From Rhodocollybia butyracea (Eukaryota; Basidiomycota; Agaricomycetes; Agaricales; Omphalotaceae): a DNA stretch of 64,000 bases. Shown in pieces: positions 22,601-33,724 of this stretch. How positions within the stretch are numbered: position 1 is the stretch's first letter; each line of letters starts with the position of its first letter. The translations under genes and the position numbers were made by a program. The notes beneath the pieces were generated by a model. It saw only the letters and a list, made by a program, of their open reading frames with translations. It made no database searches and was not told the origin of the DNA. The stretch spans positions 1-64,000 of the forward strand of contig JADNRY010000345.1 of assembly GCA_015501585.1 (NCBI GenBank). The letters run 5' to 3'.

Positions 22601-23269
22601 GAGTCAAAGTAATATCCTCACTTCTCTGCTGTACAATATTTTATCACATCTAGTCTGCGTTATAGTTATGACTACTGTTACTTAACAGATTCAGCCGTCA
22701 TTAAACGTTGCTGGCCAATTCGAGATGGTACTTAAGTAGTACAGTTGTACATCTGCCACTAGCTGCCACCAAGGTGTTTTGAATATCTCGTAGGCTAAGC
22801 GGAAGGCACAAACATGTCATGTCCGTGGATGGCTGAGCGAATCAATCGCCAGAAAGTCGGCACAATTTTGCCTCATCTACTAACAACCCAAATCCAGTTC
22901 CCATCGTACTGTGGTGTGCCACAACTTAGCGTTGATTGGAGACATGTTTGATGCTCTGTAAAGTATACTGGCGCAAATGGGTGACAACTGACAACTTCTT
23001 CCATTATCTGAGTAAAGATCAGCCAGTCTACTAGGGTTCAAAACTCTGCGCCTAAAAAAACAATTCACTTTCGAGTGTGGGTATAACCTGCGCCTGTTTG
23101 TAGACACTGACCTTCGTCCTGAGGGGTATGATACTACATCATTCAACTTGTACATCTTTGACTACCTGAAGGTCCAGATTAGAGTGAAAACTTTTCAGGC
23201 CCTGGCACAAGCTATCCTCTGGGGGCCAGTTTTTGTGCTCTAATAGCTGCTTCTTCCGTGAACAATGCC

Positions 23270-23390
23270 AGCAATTTTTGATATCCAGACGGAGGAGGGG
23301 AAGAGGAGGAACTCTGCCATTTCCTGGGGCAGTGCTAACGAGTGGTGTTATTGAAATTTTCCTTGATCGAGTTATATAGTTTAGTTGGTG
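23270..23390 (-). pseudogene. Gene W, 3' fragment (unit 1)
   Basis: A short minus-strand block aligns with 43385-43510 in the fuller copy of gene W, sharing the word GAAGAGGAGGAACTC and the segment leading to SIKENFNNTT. The rest of W is missing in this unit. It marks the end of unit 1. Confidence 0.5.
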
Positions 23391-23590
23391 CGTTTTGGTG
23401 AAGGAATGCAGAACTTGTTCTCTCATAGTCTCGCTGATAAAGGAGGAGTGGATTGTGGTATCTGTTACTCGGAAGGAAACCAGTGTGCCACCTCTGAGCG
23501 GACGAAAACTAAGATGATGACCAATTGCATTGGCCCAAGCCAGACTTCTCTAATATTGCTTATCAAAATATCGAAAAAGGACACCGTCTA
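23385..23590. repeat. Unit-boundary repeat (also 15117-15345)
   Basis: CAGAACTTGTTCTCTC and TGTTACTCGGAAGGAAACCA occur here and at 15160-15240, in both cases just downstream of the UTP7 relic. This repeat marks where one duplicated unit meets the next. Confidence 0.65.
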
Positions 23591-23598
23591 AACTAAGG

Positions 23599-25605
23599 CT
23601 AAGTTTTCGATGTCCGTTTGAACCGATCCAACGCCAAACTCTTTTCCTGCGGTTCGTCTCCATATCTGACTCTTCGAATCTCCGCTTTGCGTTCAGCTTG
23701 CAGTTTTTCGAGTTTGGCGCGAATAGCGACCTGTTGGAAAGGTGTGAGAAGATGAGTAATGGAATAGCGATACAGAATATGTGAGTAAGGGGAGTGGAAG
23801 GGAAGAGAGAGAAACAGAGGCTAAAAACGTGTATGCAGCAGGAAAATTACGTACCGCTGTAGGATCAATAACATTTATCCTCTGCTTCCTCAAGTACCTC
23901 TTCACGCTCTTGCCCTTCCCGCGCATCTTCCTCTTCTCTCGTTCCTCCTTGTCTATCTCACCTTTACTATCCGCGTCTTTGTCATTAGCGTCAGAAGCAA
24001 CCGCTTCAGTCAAATCGGCTTTGCCCGAAACCTGTAGCCGTTCCGCACGCGAAAGACGACTGTAAAGAATCTCATTGACACGCGAGGAACTGCCTAGAGC
24101 TTTGAAGGCGGAGCCAAGCCTTCGACAAATTCTGGGTCAAGAGTAGTCAGATCTGGTTGAACCTAGGCGTAGGGAAAAAATCGGTAAGACAGCGCAACTA
24201 GCGATGAACACCACAAACCTTGTCGAGCAAAGCTCGAACTTCCCTCTCCCTACGTCCTTTCACACCTTCGTATAGGTCTAAACCCTCGCCGGTATCCATA
24301 CCGCCTTCACCAGCCCCTGGAACTAGGATACTACTAGTTCCCTGAGCATGTCCGATGGATAGAATATCCCGCAATGGCGCGAAACGAAGGGAAGTGATCG
24401 GTCGACGGGATGCAGAGTAGAGGATGGGTCATGTAGAGAGGTGGTTGCGATGGCGCGTTATGAATGGTTTTTATCGAGGGTGAGGTATACATGTTGACGC
24501 TGCCGCCACTTGCAACAGCAAGAACACCTTTCTGGCTTCATTCCACTTCTGCGTCTCCTTTTCCGCCGCTCCTGAGGCACCATTCACGCACGGCGCCTTT
24601 CCAGGTTCGACAATCCCATACCTTAACGTCGCTATCTTTCCAGCGGTGGCCATGTACCTGCCGCCCTCGCTCGGGTCAACAGTAACACTCGCTACAGGTC
24701 CAAGGTGTTCGAGGACTTTAACAGCTGGGTGTGGAAGATTTGGAGTCCACAATGTGACACAGGCGTTAGATAAAGAACTGTGTTCTGCGGATTCTGTGCA
24801 AGGACTGAGCATGCGGTACAATGTTCTGCGACGAGTTGACCGGTGGATGTATCTTGGTATTTCAAGTACCCTGCTGAGCCGACGCTGGCAAGAAGCTAGT
24901 GATATGGTAGAAATTCCAGCCTTGTTGGACTAATGTGATCTTTGAGCTTGTAGATTTCTGCGCCGTCTCGATCGTGGATAAAAGTATATTTTGGCGACAG
25001 CGTTAGAATGAAGGCCCTGAGAAAAACGATGTCCTTACGTTTCGCCTGACTGCAGCTCGTTGTGTATAGCGCGTGTAAGGGTATCAAAGGAGACAACATG
25101 ACCTGTTTTCCCTGCGATTGCGATGTGCCGTCCGTTCTTTGTGTATCAAATTCTATAGGGCCCTCCATCGAGTCTCATTTCAAGCCGCCTTCGTGCAGCC
25201 TCCTTCGTGCAGCCTCCGCTTCTGCCTATCTGACAATCCCGCTCTGCATGAGGCGCCATGTTCTTTCTAATGGTCCGTCAGTTTGGATAAATCCTGAATC
25301 CCTCCGAAGGAAGCAAGTCCACTGCATTCGAAAGCAGGGCCTGAGATTGGGCGATGTGTCTTGCAGTTTTTACAAGCGAACGATGAAGGTTTTTGTTGGC
25401 AATCCACTTATACGGTGAAGATTGTATCGTTTCATTGCCCTGTGTTCGTAGAGATTTAGGAATGGCCGTGTTTTTTTACTATCGAGGCAGAGGTTTTGGC
25501 ACTTTTGATTTGCTACGTGGAGCGCCCAGCTTTGGGGTGAGATATCACGGTCCTTTTTTGTTTTCCGGCTAGCGACTGGATCGCATCGGCTTTAGCTATG
25601 AGGGT
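23599..25605 (-). pseudogene. UTP7: UTP7 (WDR46 homologue) pseudogene, copy 2
   Basis: Same gene as copy 1 and the most readable at its C terminus: KEEREKRKMRGKGKSVKRYL and KRYLRKQRINVIDPTAV match the basic tail typical of UTP7. The propeller blade [20 protein letters not shown] is in frame, and the next blade is intact up to GGRYMATAGK. A base is then lost near 24625-24640, so the expected VKIWD strand is read out of frame. Further shifts follow towards 24500. The N terminus near 25600 has no in-frame ATG that I could find. It is broken and heads unit 2. Confidence 0.75.
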
Positions 25606-25814
25606 TGTATGAGGCGTCCATGATGGAATGAAAAACCGGAGTCTCGGACCGCCAAGAATTATAACTTTGTTCCTTCTGCAAAAGCTACGCCGTTACACGC
25701 ATCAAGGTCATCGGCGGACATGCGCAACACGCGTTAGTATGGGGGAACTCAATATCTCTTATCTATTGTCTACTATAAGCCCACATATGGCACACACACA
25801 TGTGTAACTGTTGG

Positions 25815-26690
25815 CGATAGAAGCCTTGCTCGACACCCAGACGCAAATGCAAGCTGGGTAGGCACGCGTGTACAAGTTGTTGAGAATGGGAAGCATGGCC
25901 ACAATTCAAGAGGTCTGGACTCGGACAGGAAGCTTCTCTTGCCAGTGCTAAATTAATGAGAGCGTATCAAATAGATCAAATACATTTGCATCCCTCGGTC
26001 TCCCTCAATCCCTAAAACCCGAACCCTCAAGGCCTCAAGGCCTCAATCCCTATCGTATCCTTTGTATTGGTACCAACTTTCCGTCTGTGGCCAGTTTGGT
26101 TGGAGACGCATTCAATGCTCAGGTGACTGGCAATGCCGACCGAAACGCGTGTGCAAAAGGCTACGTCTGCCGTGCTAGTTTCGGTGGAGCGATGATCAGT
26201 TGTTGGGTCTTGGGACGGGAATCATCTGGCAGCGAGAGTGCCTCTGGTCACAGCTGGGGCCCCGGTAGTGTTTTGCAATCTAGCTGTTCCTACTGCAACA
26301 TTCTAGTGACATGAAATGCGCGTCTGCACATTCAGAGATGGGCGATTATCAATTATCGGGCGGGGTTTGGGCACGAACAAATGGTATGAATCCAACCGCG
26401 GCGCCTTTGCCTCTGCAGATGAAGGGTTATCGGTGGAATACCTGCTCACCAGGTGAGATTTTAGTCTTCGATATCAGATAATTTTCTTATTAGCCAACAG
26501 GTTGGCATTTTCCACCGGGAACAGCATCTATAACAACTCCTAGTATGGGGTTGGGACCGACTATCATTGTTAATATGACATTGGACAAGGGAGTGTGATT
26601 TGGCATGAGTGGTAAGTATATCAAGTATGAGCACCGTAGGTTCACTGGGCTCATCAATAGGCTCCTTATATCCCAATGGCATCTCTTGAT
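25815..26690 (+). pseudogene. Unrecognised gene V, copy 2 (truncated)
   Basis: It keeps the EALLDTQTQ start block, though ATG is changed to ATA, and the readable segment NADRNACAKGYVCRASFGGA near 26130-26200. The 3' end encoding the MEDALRAGKL-type tail is absent, and the sequence leaves homology with copy 1 near 26690. Pseudogene of unknown function in unit 2. Confidence 0.45.
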
Positions 26691-27212
26691 CTAAGAATAC
26701 TTGAGTACTATAATTTCGCAGGTCTGCAATTGGTGGACATCAGCATTGTAGGAAGCTTTTGCGAGGAGAAGGTCACTTGTTCATAAGTCCGCAAGTTTCT
26801 CAACTAAGGTACCAATATACTGACAGCTTACTGAAAACCTACTATTACAAGGATTCAAGCTCTTCAAACCATTTGGCAAAGTCGTTTGACCTCCTTTATT
26901 GCGGCTTAGTGATTTTTGGTATCTCGTGGGCACATGGAAAGGCCCCATTGGATTTTGCTCGAACTATTCGATCAGCAGAACTGCTCTTTGTCCCGAACCT
27001 TTCTCGTGGCTTCCATCTTCAAAGTCCCCTCGTACCAAATCAGCAGTAAGGCGCTGACATCTGCAACACTGAAAATCAGACTTCCTTTGTGTCCATATCA
27101 AGAAATTAAGGTAAGATCCAGGCCCTCGACAGTATGGAAATCACGGTGTTCTCCTTTTCGGTAATGTTCTTATATAAAGAAGCAAAATGTACGTCGACTC
27201 CCAGCTCTGACC

Positions 27213-28096
27213 ATGGAACCTGCCTCATCTTTTTTCAATTTGGCCTTGTCCGGGGTTACAGTGTCGGCAGTAGCCCTAGTGTATCTCTTTTCACGCCGCC
27301 GTCAGTCCTTCGTCGAGTCCTACCCTCCAGGTCCCTTATTCTTCCTTACATCCATGTATGAAATGCTGATCCTCGGAACGGTATTATTACAGGAGATATT
27401 GTCTACATCCGTGAAAATAACATGTTTATCCTCAACAATGCTCACATTGCCATCGATCTACTAGACAGGCGTGCTCGTATCTACTCGGATCGAGCAATGA
27501 CAAATATGATGAAGCTGTTCGGACCTGTAACATTCTGAGTCGCTGCTAATTTTTTCGTTTGCAAGGTGTGGATTCGATGATATACTTTCCATATGAGTGA
27601 ACATCATAACTTCCCTAACAAACTTGCCTCCAACATGGAATTGATTTCTCTTCGCTAACTCCCGCAGCGATATTCAGATAAATGGCGGAATAGGAGGCTT
27701 TTCCAGCAAATTTTTCGTAAATCTGTCAAGGGTCGCTTTTATCCGGCGCAATACAAAGAAATTCACCAGTTTTTGCGAAACTTGATGGATGTTCCAGAAG
27801 AATTTATGCAGCACACAATGCTGTACGTTTTACTGGTTTAGGTGGGTAGGTAATTAAATACTGATTTTCTCCAAAGAGTCTCCCAAGACCTCATTTATGC
27901 TTCATTATATGGACTGGAGATTCGTTCTGATGATTCTGTTGCCCACAGGGTTGAACAAACTGTGCTTTTACTTGGACGGGCAATTGTAGAGCCTTTCCCT
28001 GTCATTGAACGATTTCCGCGGCTGCGCTTCATGCCTTCCTGGTTCCCCAGATGTGGTTTTCAAAAGTTAGCAAAGGAATGTGTAGCAGGTGTGAAG
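27213..28096 (+). pseudogene. P450 family 2, copy C (truncated at both exon 1 and exon 5)
   Basis: Starts like copy D (MEPASSFFNLALSG, anchor, RRRQSFVESYPPGP), but the last part of exon 1 and its donor are deleted. Exon 2 follows but has lost its GT donor (CTGTTCGG instead of CTGTGAG). Exon 3 ends in TGA where others have CAG. Exon 4 has a 3-nt in-frame loss. Exon 5 runs to GFQKLAKECVAGVK and stops abruptly at 28096, where unrelated sequence begins. The oxygen-binding and haem motifs are absent. It lies tail to tail with the sesquiterpene synthase. Confidence 0.85.
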
Positions 28097-28501
28097 TAGC
28101 GATCCAGGATTATGCGTTCTGGCTTTCGTAATTCCCACTTTCCACTGTGGAAACCAAACTGTGGAAACTGTCGAACAGACCCTTATGTAAGTACTAGAAG
28201 GAACATAGATGAGTTTTCTATCACAACCTCGTGGTTGCTTTGTGTTGATTAAATTTTGCAAGGTCTATTATCCAGGGAGCGAAAGTCCTCGGTTAACGTT
28301 CAACGTCCAACAGTGACTCACAAACTCGTACTTGATTTCATAAAAGGTACATTGGGGTGCTTTATCTATGGAGCTATGTACTATCTAAAAAGTACAGGCT
28401 CATACTGGAATGAGAAGACTAGCAGCTGCCACATGCCAGAGGTGGCTTGGCTGGAGGGCGATACTGCTGAGGAAGCCCCTCTTTGAGTTCAACAATACAG
28501 G

Positions 28502-29693
28502 TTAGGCCGAGTTAGGAATGATTGCAGCTGCTTGTTTGGGCATCAATTCAACGCATCTAGTCTTTTCGATTTCAGGACCTTTCCCTCGAAAGTATCGCCA
28601 ACTCTCGAAACACCAGGCATCATTTCCACGGAGCCAAAAACCTACATCATCACAGTAACGGCGGATTTGAGGATTGATGACGGGACCCCAGTCTGGCAAA
28701 TTCCTGTAATTTTCCAGGACCCTCTCAACAATTTTATCGTGGTATCTGCCAATCCAGTCCATTGCTCCTTGCACATCAAGGTTATACTGGTTCATGATGA
28801 TTGTAACAAGGTTATGGAGATCATTTCCAACAGCCTGCTCGACGTTGTAGGAGCATATATCCTGCAACAGTAATTGAGCCAGAATGTTGAGTGGTCATTT
28901 TTTGAAAGCTCACATTTCCAATAATCACTATATCTATGCACCCAATAATAAATTCATGAATCACCGGATGCTCCATAACCTCATCCGGGATGTCCATGGT
29001 AAACTCAAGAACGGCGAAACACGGTTTCATCCCGACTGTGTCTCTGCGTACTTGAAAGTATGAGTCGACATCACGAATGTGATTATCAACTCTATCAATC
29101 GCTTGCTGGATAACAGAGTTGATGTAGAGCTCGTACGTGTCGATAAAGCGCCGCTGCGCGGTAGGGGTGGCGCCTTTACGTGCAATTTCCCAATACCTGA
29201 AAAATATTGAGCTTTATGCTCGTGCAATCAGGAAAGAGCGTACTGGCGATGAATTTCACCACCAATGAACTCGCCCTTAGGGCGTGGGATGTGGGGGCGG
29301 CGGATGGCGTCCATGATGATATCAACTTGCTTTTGTACAACGTCGGGTTCAGCTACATCTGAATATTCATCGAAAATGAAGAAACAGTTCATTAGATCAC
29401 ATATTGAACGGAAGTGGGCGAGATCTGCATGAGGGTATGTATAAGACGCCAAGAGACCTAACAGAAGAGTTAATCTTTCTTCAGAAGAGGTGTAGTAAAA
29501 ATGACGAACTGAAATTGCAGAGATCGAATGCCTTCTGGGAACTTGGATCAAAAGCGTTGAAGCTTCTCAACCAGGCCGATGACAAGGCTTGCTGTTCCTC
29601 GCTGGCAGGGTTGGTATGAAGAGGCCATGGCCACTGTTTGGCAAGTGTGTCTGGAATGTAGAACTTGTTTATTGTCTGAGTTTTTTGAGACAT
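28502..29693 (-). CDS. Sesquiterpene synthase (class I terpene cyclase)
   Basis: Cyclises farnesyl diphosphate with Mg2+ in the cytosol. Four exons, 29510-29693, 29244-29457, 28914-29196 and 28502-28861, join in frame to 346 residues, a usual length for fungal sesquiterpene synthases. The start is [17 protein letters not shown]. The first metal-binding motif is DEYSD, within [10 protein letters not shown]. The second, NDICSYNVE, is the (N/D)Dxx(S/T)xxxE triad and is assembled across the last intron. The C-terminal Arg-Tyr pair is in [10 protein letters not shown]. The DEYSD form and overall pattern remind me of the basidiomycete clade that includes protoilludene synthases, but the product cannot be read from sequence. 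It is intact and occupies the slot where gene W stands in other units, between broken P450 copy C and UTP7 copy 3. Probable core enzyme of a sesquiterpenoid cluster with the nearby P450s. Confidence 0.92.
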
Positions 29694-30105
29694 GGGGGAA
29701 AAGTACTGTGTCCTCCTCTTTAAGAACTTTTTCTTTTTGAGGTCATTTTATTGCAGCGTCAAAAAAAAATAGCGCTTGATACTGGGTGAGAGAATATTGA
29801 ACAGCTTTGAGGCTTGAACCGACAGGTAGGGACTTTATGTGGGTTTCGCTCTCGCAAAGAAGTGTGTCAGAGGGCTTAACCGCTAACCCGCCGGTCAGCG
29901 AGTTAATGCTTATAACAGAATACTGACAGAAAATGAACATCTGTATAGTACAGAAGACTTATTATTTTCACTGAACATCAAAGATGACCAATTGCATTGG
30001 TTGAAGACTTGGTTCCATCGTCCCAGGTGAATAAAAGAATCTGATCGCCCTTTGGTTGAACATTGCTCATCGAATTATCGAAAAGGACTACCGTCTAAAC
30101 TAAGG
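29694..30105. other. Synthase upstream region and unit-boundary repeat
   Basis: No gene. The part from about 29980 resembles the unit-boundary repeats near 15330 and 23570 (TCATCGAATTATCGAAAAGGA). The stretch before it should hold the synthase promoter; no clear TATA motif was fixed. Confidence 0.4.
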
Positions 30106-31895
30106 TTAAGTTTCTGATGTCCGGTTGAACCGATCCAACGTCGAACTCTTCTCCTGCGGTTCATCTCCATATTTGACTCTTCGAATCTCCGCTTTGCATT
30201 CAGCTTTTTGTTTTTCAAGTTTGGCGCGAATAGCGACCTGTTGGAAGGTGTGAGAAAAGGGAGTAATGGGAATGGAAGGGAAGAGAAACAGAGGGCAAAA
30301 GACGTGTATGCAAAATTACTTACCGCTGTAGAATCAATAACATTTTTCCTCGGTACTTCTTCACACTCTTGCCCTTTCCTTGCATCTTCCTCTTCTCTCC
30401 CTTCTCTCCCTTCTCCCTGCCGATCTTACCTTTACTATCCGCTTCGGCCATATCGCACCTGTAGCCATTCCGCGAAAGACGGCTGTAAGGGATTTCATTC
30501 GCGCGCGACGAACCAGAACCACCTAGGATTTATTTTCAGTCTGATTGTATGGTAAGGATTACAGGCCTGATAGTCACCTGTGGTTGGGATTTTTGTGGTT
30601 AGCTTTGAAGGCGGAGCCAAGCCTCCAACGAATTCCGGGTCAGATCTGGTTGAACCTAGGCGTAGGCAAAAAATCGGTAAGCCAGCGACGACCAGCGATG
30701 GGCACCGCAAACCTTGTCGAGCAAAGCTCGAACTTCCCTCTCCCTACGTCCCATCACACCTTCGTATGGGTCTAAACCTTCAGTATCCATACCGCCTTCA
30801 CTGGCTCCTGGAACTAGATCCCTGAGCATGTCCGATAGAGAGAACATCTTGCAATGGCGCGAAACGAAGGGAAGTGATTGGTCGATGAGATGCAGGCGGT
30901 AGAGGATGGGGCATGCAGAGAGGTTGTTGCGATGGCGTGTTATGAATAATTTTATCAAGGTTGAGGTATACATGTTGACGCTGCCGCCACTTGCAACGGC
31001 AAGAACACCTTTCTATTCCATTCCACTTCTGTGCGCGCGTACATCTCCTTTTCTGCCACTTCTCAGGCTCCATTCACGCACGACGCCTTTCCAGTTCCGA
31101 CAATCGCATACCTTAACGTTGCCATCTTTTCCAACGGTGACCATGTACCTGACTCGGGTCAACAGAAACACTCGCTATAGGCCCAAGGTGTGCGAGGACT
31201 TTAACAGCGTATGGAAGATTCGGAGTCCATACTGTGATACAGCCATTCTGGTGTCCCCGATAAAGAATTGGGTTCTGTATGCACCGAGAGCGGTAGCCAG
31301 TGATACGGCAGTTGGAGTGATGTGATCTTTGAGCTTGTGGAATGTGGATTTCTACGCTGTCTCGATCGTAGATAAAAATGTATTTTTGCTGTGTGACGGC
31401 ATAGAAAGAATGAATGGTTCTGAAGAGAAACGATGTCTTTGCACGTTTCGCCTAGCTGCAGCTCGTTATGAATAGCGCCTGTAAGGGTATCGAAAGCGGC
31501 AACATGACCTGTTTTCCCTGCAACTGCCATATGCCGTCCGTTCCATCGAGCTTCATTTCAAGCCGTCCTCGTGCAGTCTCCGCTCCTGCCTCTCTAACAA
31601 TTTTGCTCTGCGTGAGGCGCCAGTTTGTAATAAATCCTGAATCTTCCGAAGGAAGCAAGTGCACTGCATCCGAGAGTAGGGAATTGCAATTGGGCGATAT
31701 GTGTTGCTACGAGCGAACGATAAAGATTTCGTTGGCACCCTGGGTTATAGTCGTGTTTTTTTACTCTCGAGGCAGAGGTTCTGTCGCTTTTGACTTGTTT
31801 TCGTGGAGGGCCCAGCTTTGGGTTGAGATATCGCGGTCCTTTTTCGTTTTCCGACTAGTGGCTGGATCGCATCGGCTTTAGCTATGAGAGTGGAA
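30106..31895 (-). pseudogene. UTP7: UTP7 (WDR46 homologue) pseudogene, copy 3
   Basis: Minus-strand relic with GKTGHVAAFDTLTGAIHNEL, the CVTVWTPNL-type blade region damaged, PLYMTHPLPPASHRPITSLR intact, and LRFAPLQDVLSIGHAQGSSS merging into LDPYEGVMGRREREVRALLD and DPEFVGGLAPPSKL. The lysine-rich tail is partly deleted near 30350-30450. Frame changes separate these blocks, so the gene is dead. N-terminal KADAIQPLVGKRKR is readable near 31850-31890. It heads unit 3 and is transcribed away from gene V copy 3. Confidence 0.75.
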
Positions 31896-32051
31896 TGTTC
31901 AATGAAAAAAGCGCGTGAAGACAGGAAATCGGAGTCTCGGACCGTCAGGAAACGCGTTAGTCTGGTGAAACTCGATATCTCTGCTTTACAGTAAACCCAC
32001 CCACATCTGACACTGCGAAAACAGTTTCCATCAAGACACAAGTACGAGCAG

Positions 32052-32966
32052 AATGGGCAAAGCCGAAGCACGTGCAACCGATGAAGGTATGTTACAGATC
32101 TAAGATATATAAGATATCGTCGGTGGAAGTCGTGAAGAAGGCCGTCATATCGGTTAGCCAAAGCAGGCAGCGGCGGTGGCAGCAAAAATCAGCGCTTTGG
32201 TTTCTATCTCAAGACGGCTACCTCACCCATGCTAGCTTTGGCGGAGCGATCAGTCGTTGTCTGGGGACAGGAATCATCTATATCTGGCTGTTCCCACTGC
32301 AACAGCTGCAACATTTGAACATGAAATGCGCCATCCGCACATTCAGAATCTTAAGATCTTATCTCCGGTATGAATCTAACCGCGACGCCTTCAATGAAGC
32401 TTTGAAGGGTTACCGGTTATCGGTGGGATACCTACTCATCAGGTGAGATTCTACTCTTCTATATCGAATAATTTTCTCATTGGTATTTCCACCGACAGCG
32501 TCGACACTAACTCGGAGTTAGTATAAGGTTGGGACTGGCTATCATCGTTAAAGGAAAAGAATATGATGTTGGACCAAGGAATCTCTTTGGCATGGCCCGT
32601 GGTATATCAAGTATGATCACCGTAATAGGTTCACAAGGCTCACTGCGCTCATGGGTTCCCTGTATACCAATGACTAAGTGTAACTGCCACATTAATAGTG
32701 GAACTGGTGCCAATGCTGTCACAGGGGGGTAATGCACCAGGCACCTGTTTCGAGAACACTCACTCCAGTAAGTGCTCCCACTTCCCTCTCCCAGCCCTCA
32801 AAGCTCGAGGCCTCATGGTTCCCTTGATTCGTTTATTAAAAACTTTATGGAGGACGACGCATAGCGTGCCAGAAAACTTCCCCCAAGAACATTATCCTTC
32901 CTATTCGAATCCTCCTTTGACCCCTTCCTACCCTTCGACTGCCTCGACGAGATCATACGAAACTGA
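32052..32966 (+). pseudogene. Unrecognised gene V, copy 3 (decayed)
   Basis: Opens near a KAEARATDEG segment. The Cys-containing middle block is reduced to a remnant of FGGA followed by the SEHEMRRLH-type region. The 3' end encodes a MEDDA-type tail ending near 32966, matching the ends of copies 1 and 4. Reading frames are interrupted by indels relative to the other copies. Function unknown. Confidence 0.42.
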
Positions 32967-33724
32967 CCTTGCGCTTGCGCAGTTGGCGATGGGGAACGTT
33001 GTGGAGCTAGATATCTACGGATGTGGTTATGACATATGGGGTGAAGGTAGGGCAATGTGTGGATGTTTAGATGAGGTTGTTGTTCCTGGAACGTAGAGAA
33101 ATGTAGCCCTTCTTTGTTTGATCTCTCTTCAATGTTGCTATCATATGATTGCTTTATATATGTCATAGTACGTGCCACTGCCATCTTTTCAGTTTTGGAT
33201 ATGTAGTCAGTGACCTGGCTGTTGACTTTCTTGTCTTTCTTGAATGGTTTCATTCCTCGCGTTGGGGAAGTACAAAATCGAACATACCCTGGCGGCGGCG
33301 GCCCGCTTGCATGTTTTTGCGCACATCCTGCCCGGATACGAGATTGAAGAAGGAAGAACTTATGTCCGCGGATTTCTTAACTAAGGTACCAATGTACTGA
33401 CAATGACAGCTTACGATTGGCCGAGGTGCGGCTTGGTGATTTGTGGTATACATGGAAAGACCCAGCATCAGAATTTCCTCCAACCATTTAATCAGCAGAA
33501 CTGGTCTTTGTTGCAAACCTTTCTCGTGGTTTCCATCTTCAAATTCCCCTCCAAGTCCCCTCGTACCAAATCGGCGGTACGGGGCTGACGACTTCCTTTG
33601 TGTTTATATCAAAACGTTGAGGTAATTTTCATTCCCTTGACAGTACGGAACCACGGCGTTCTCCTTTTCAGTACTATTCCTCTATATAAGGTCCCAAAAT
33701 GGACGTCAACTCCCACCTCTGACC

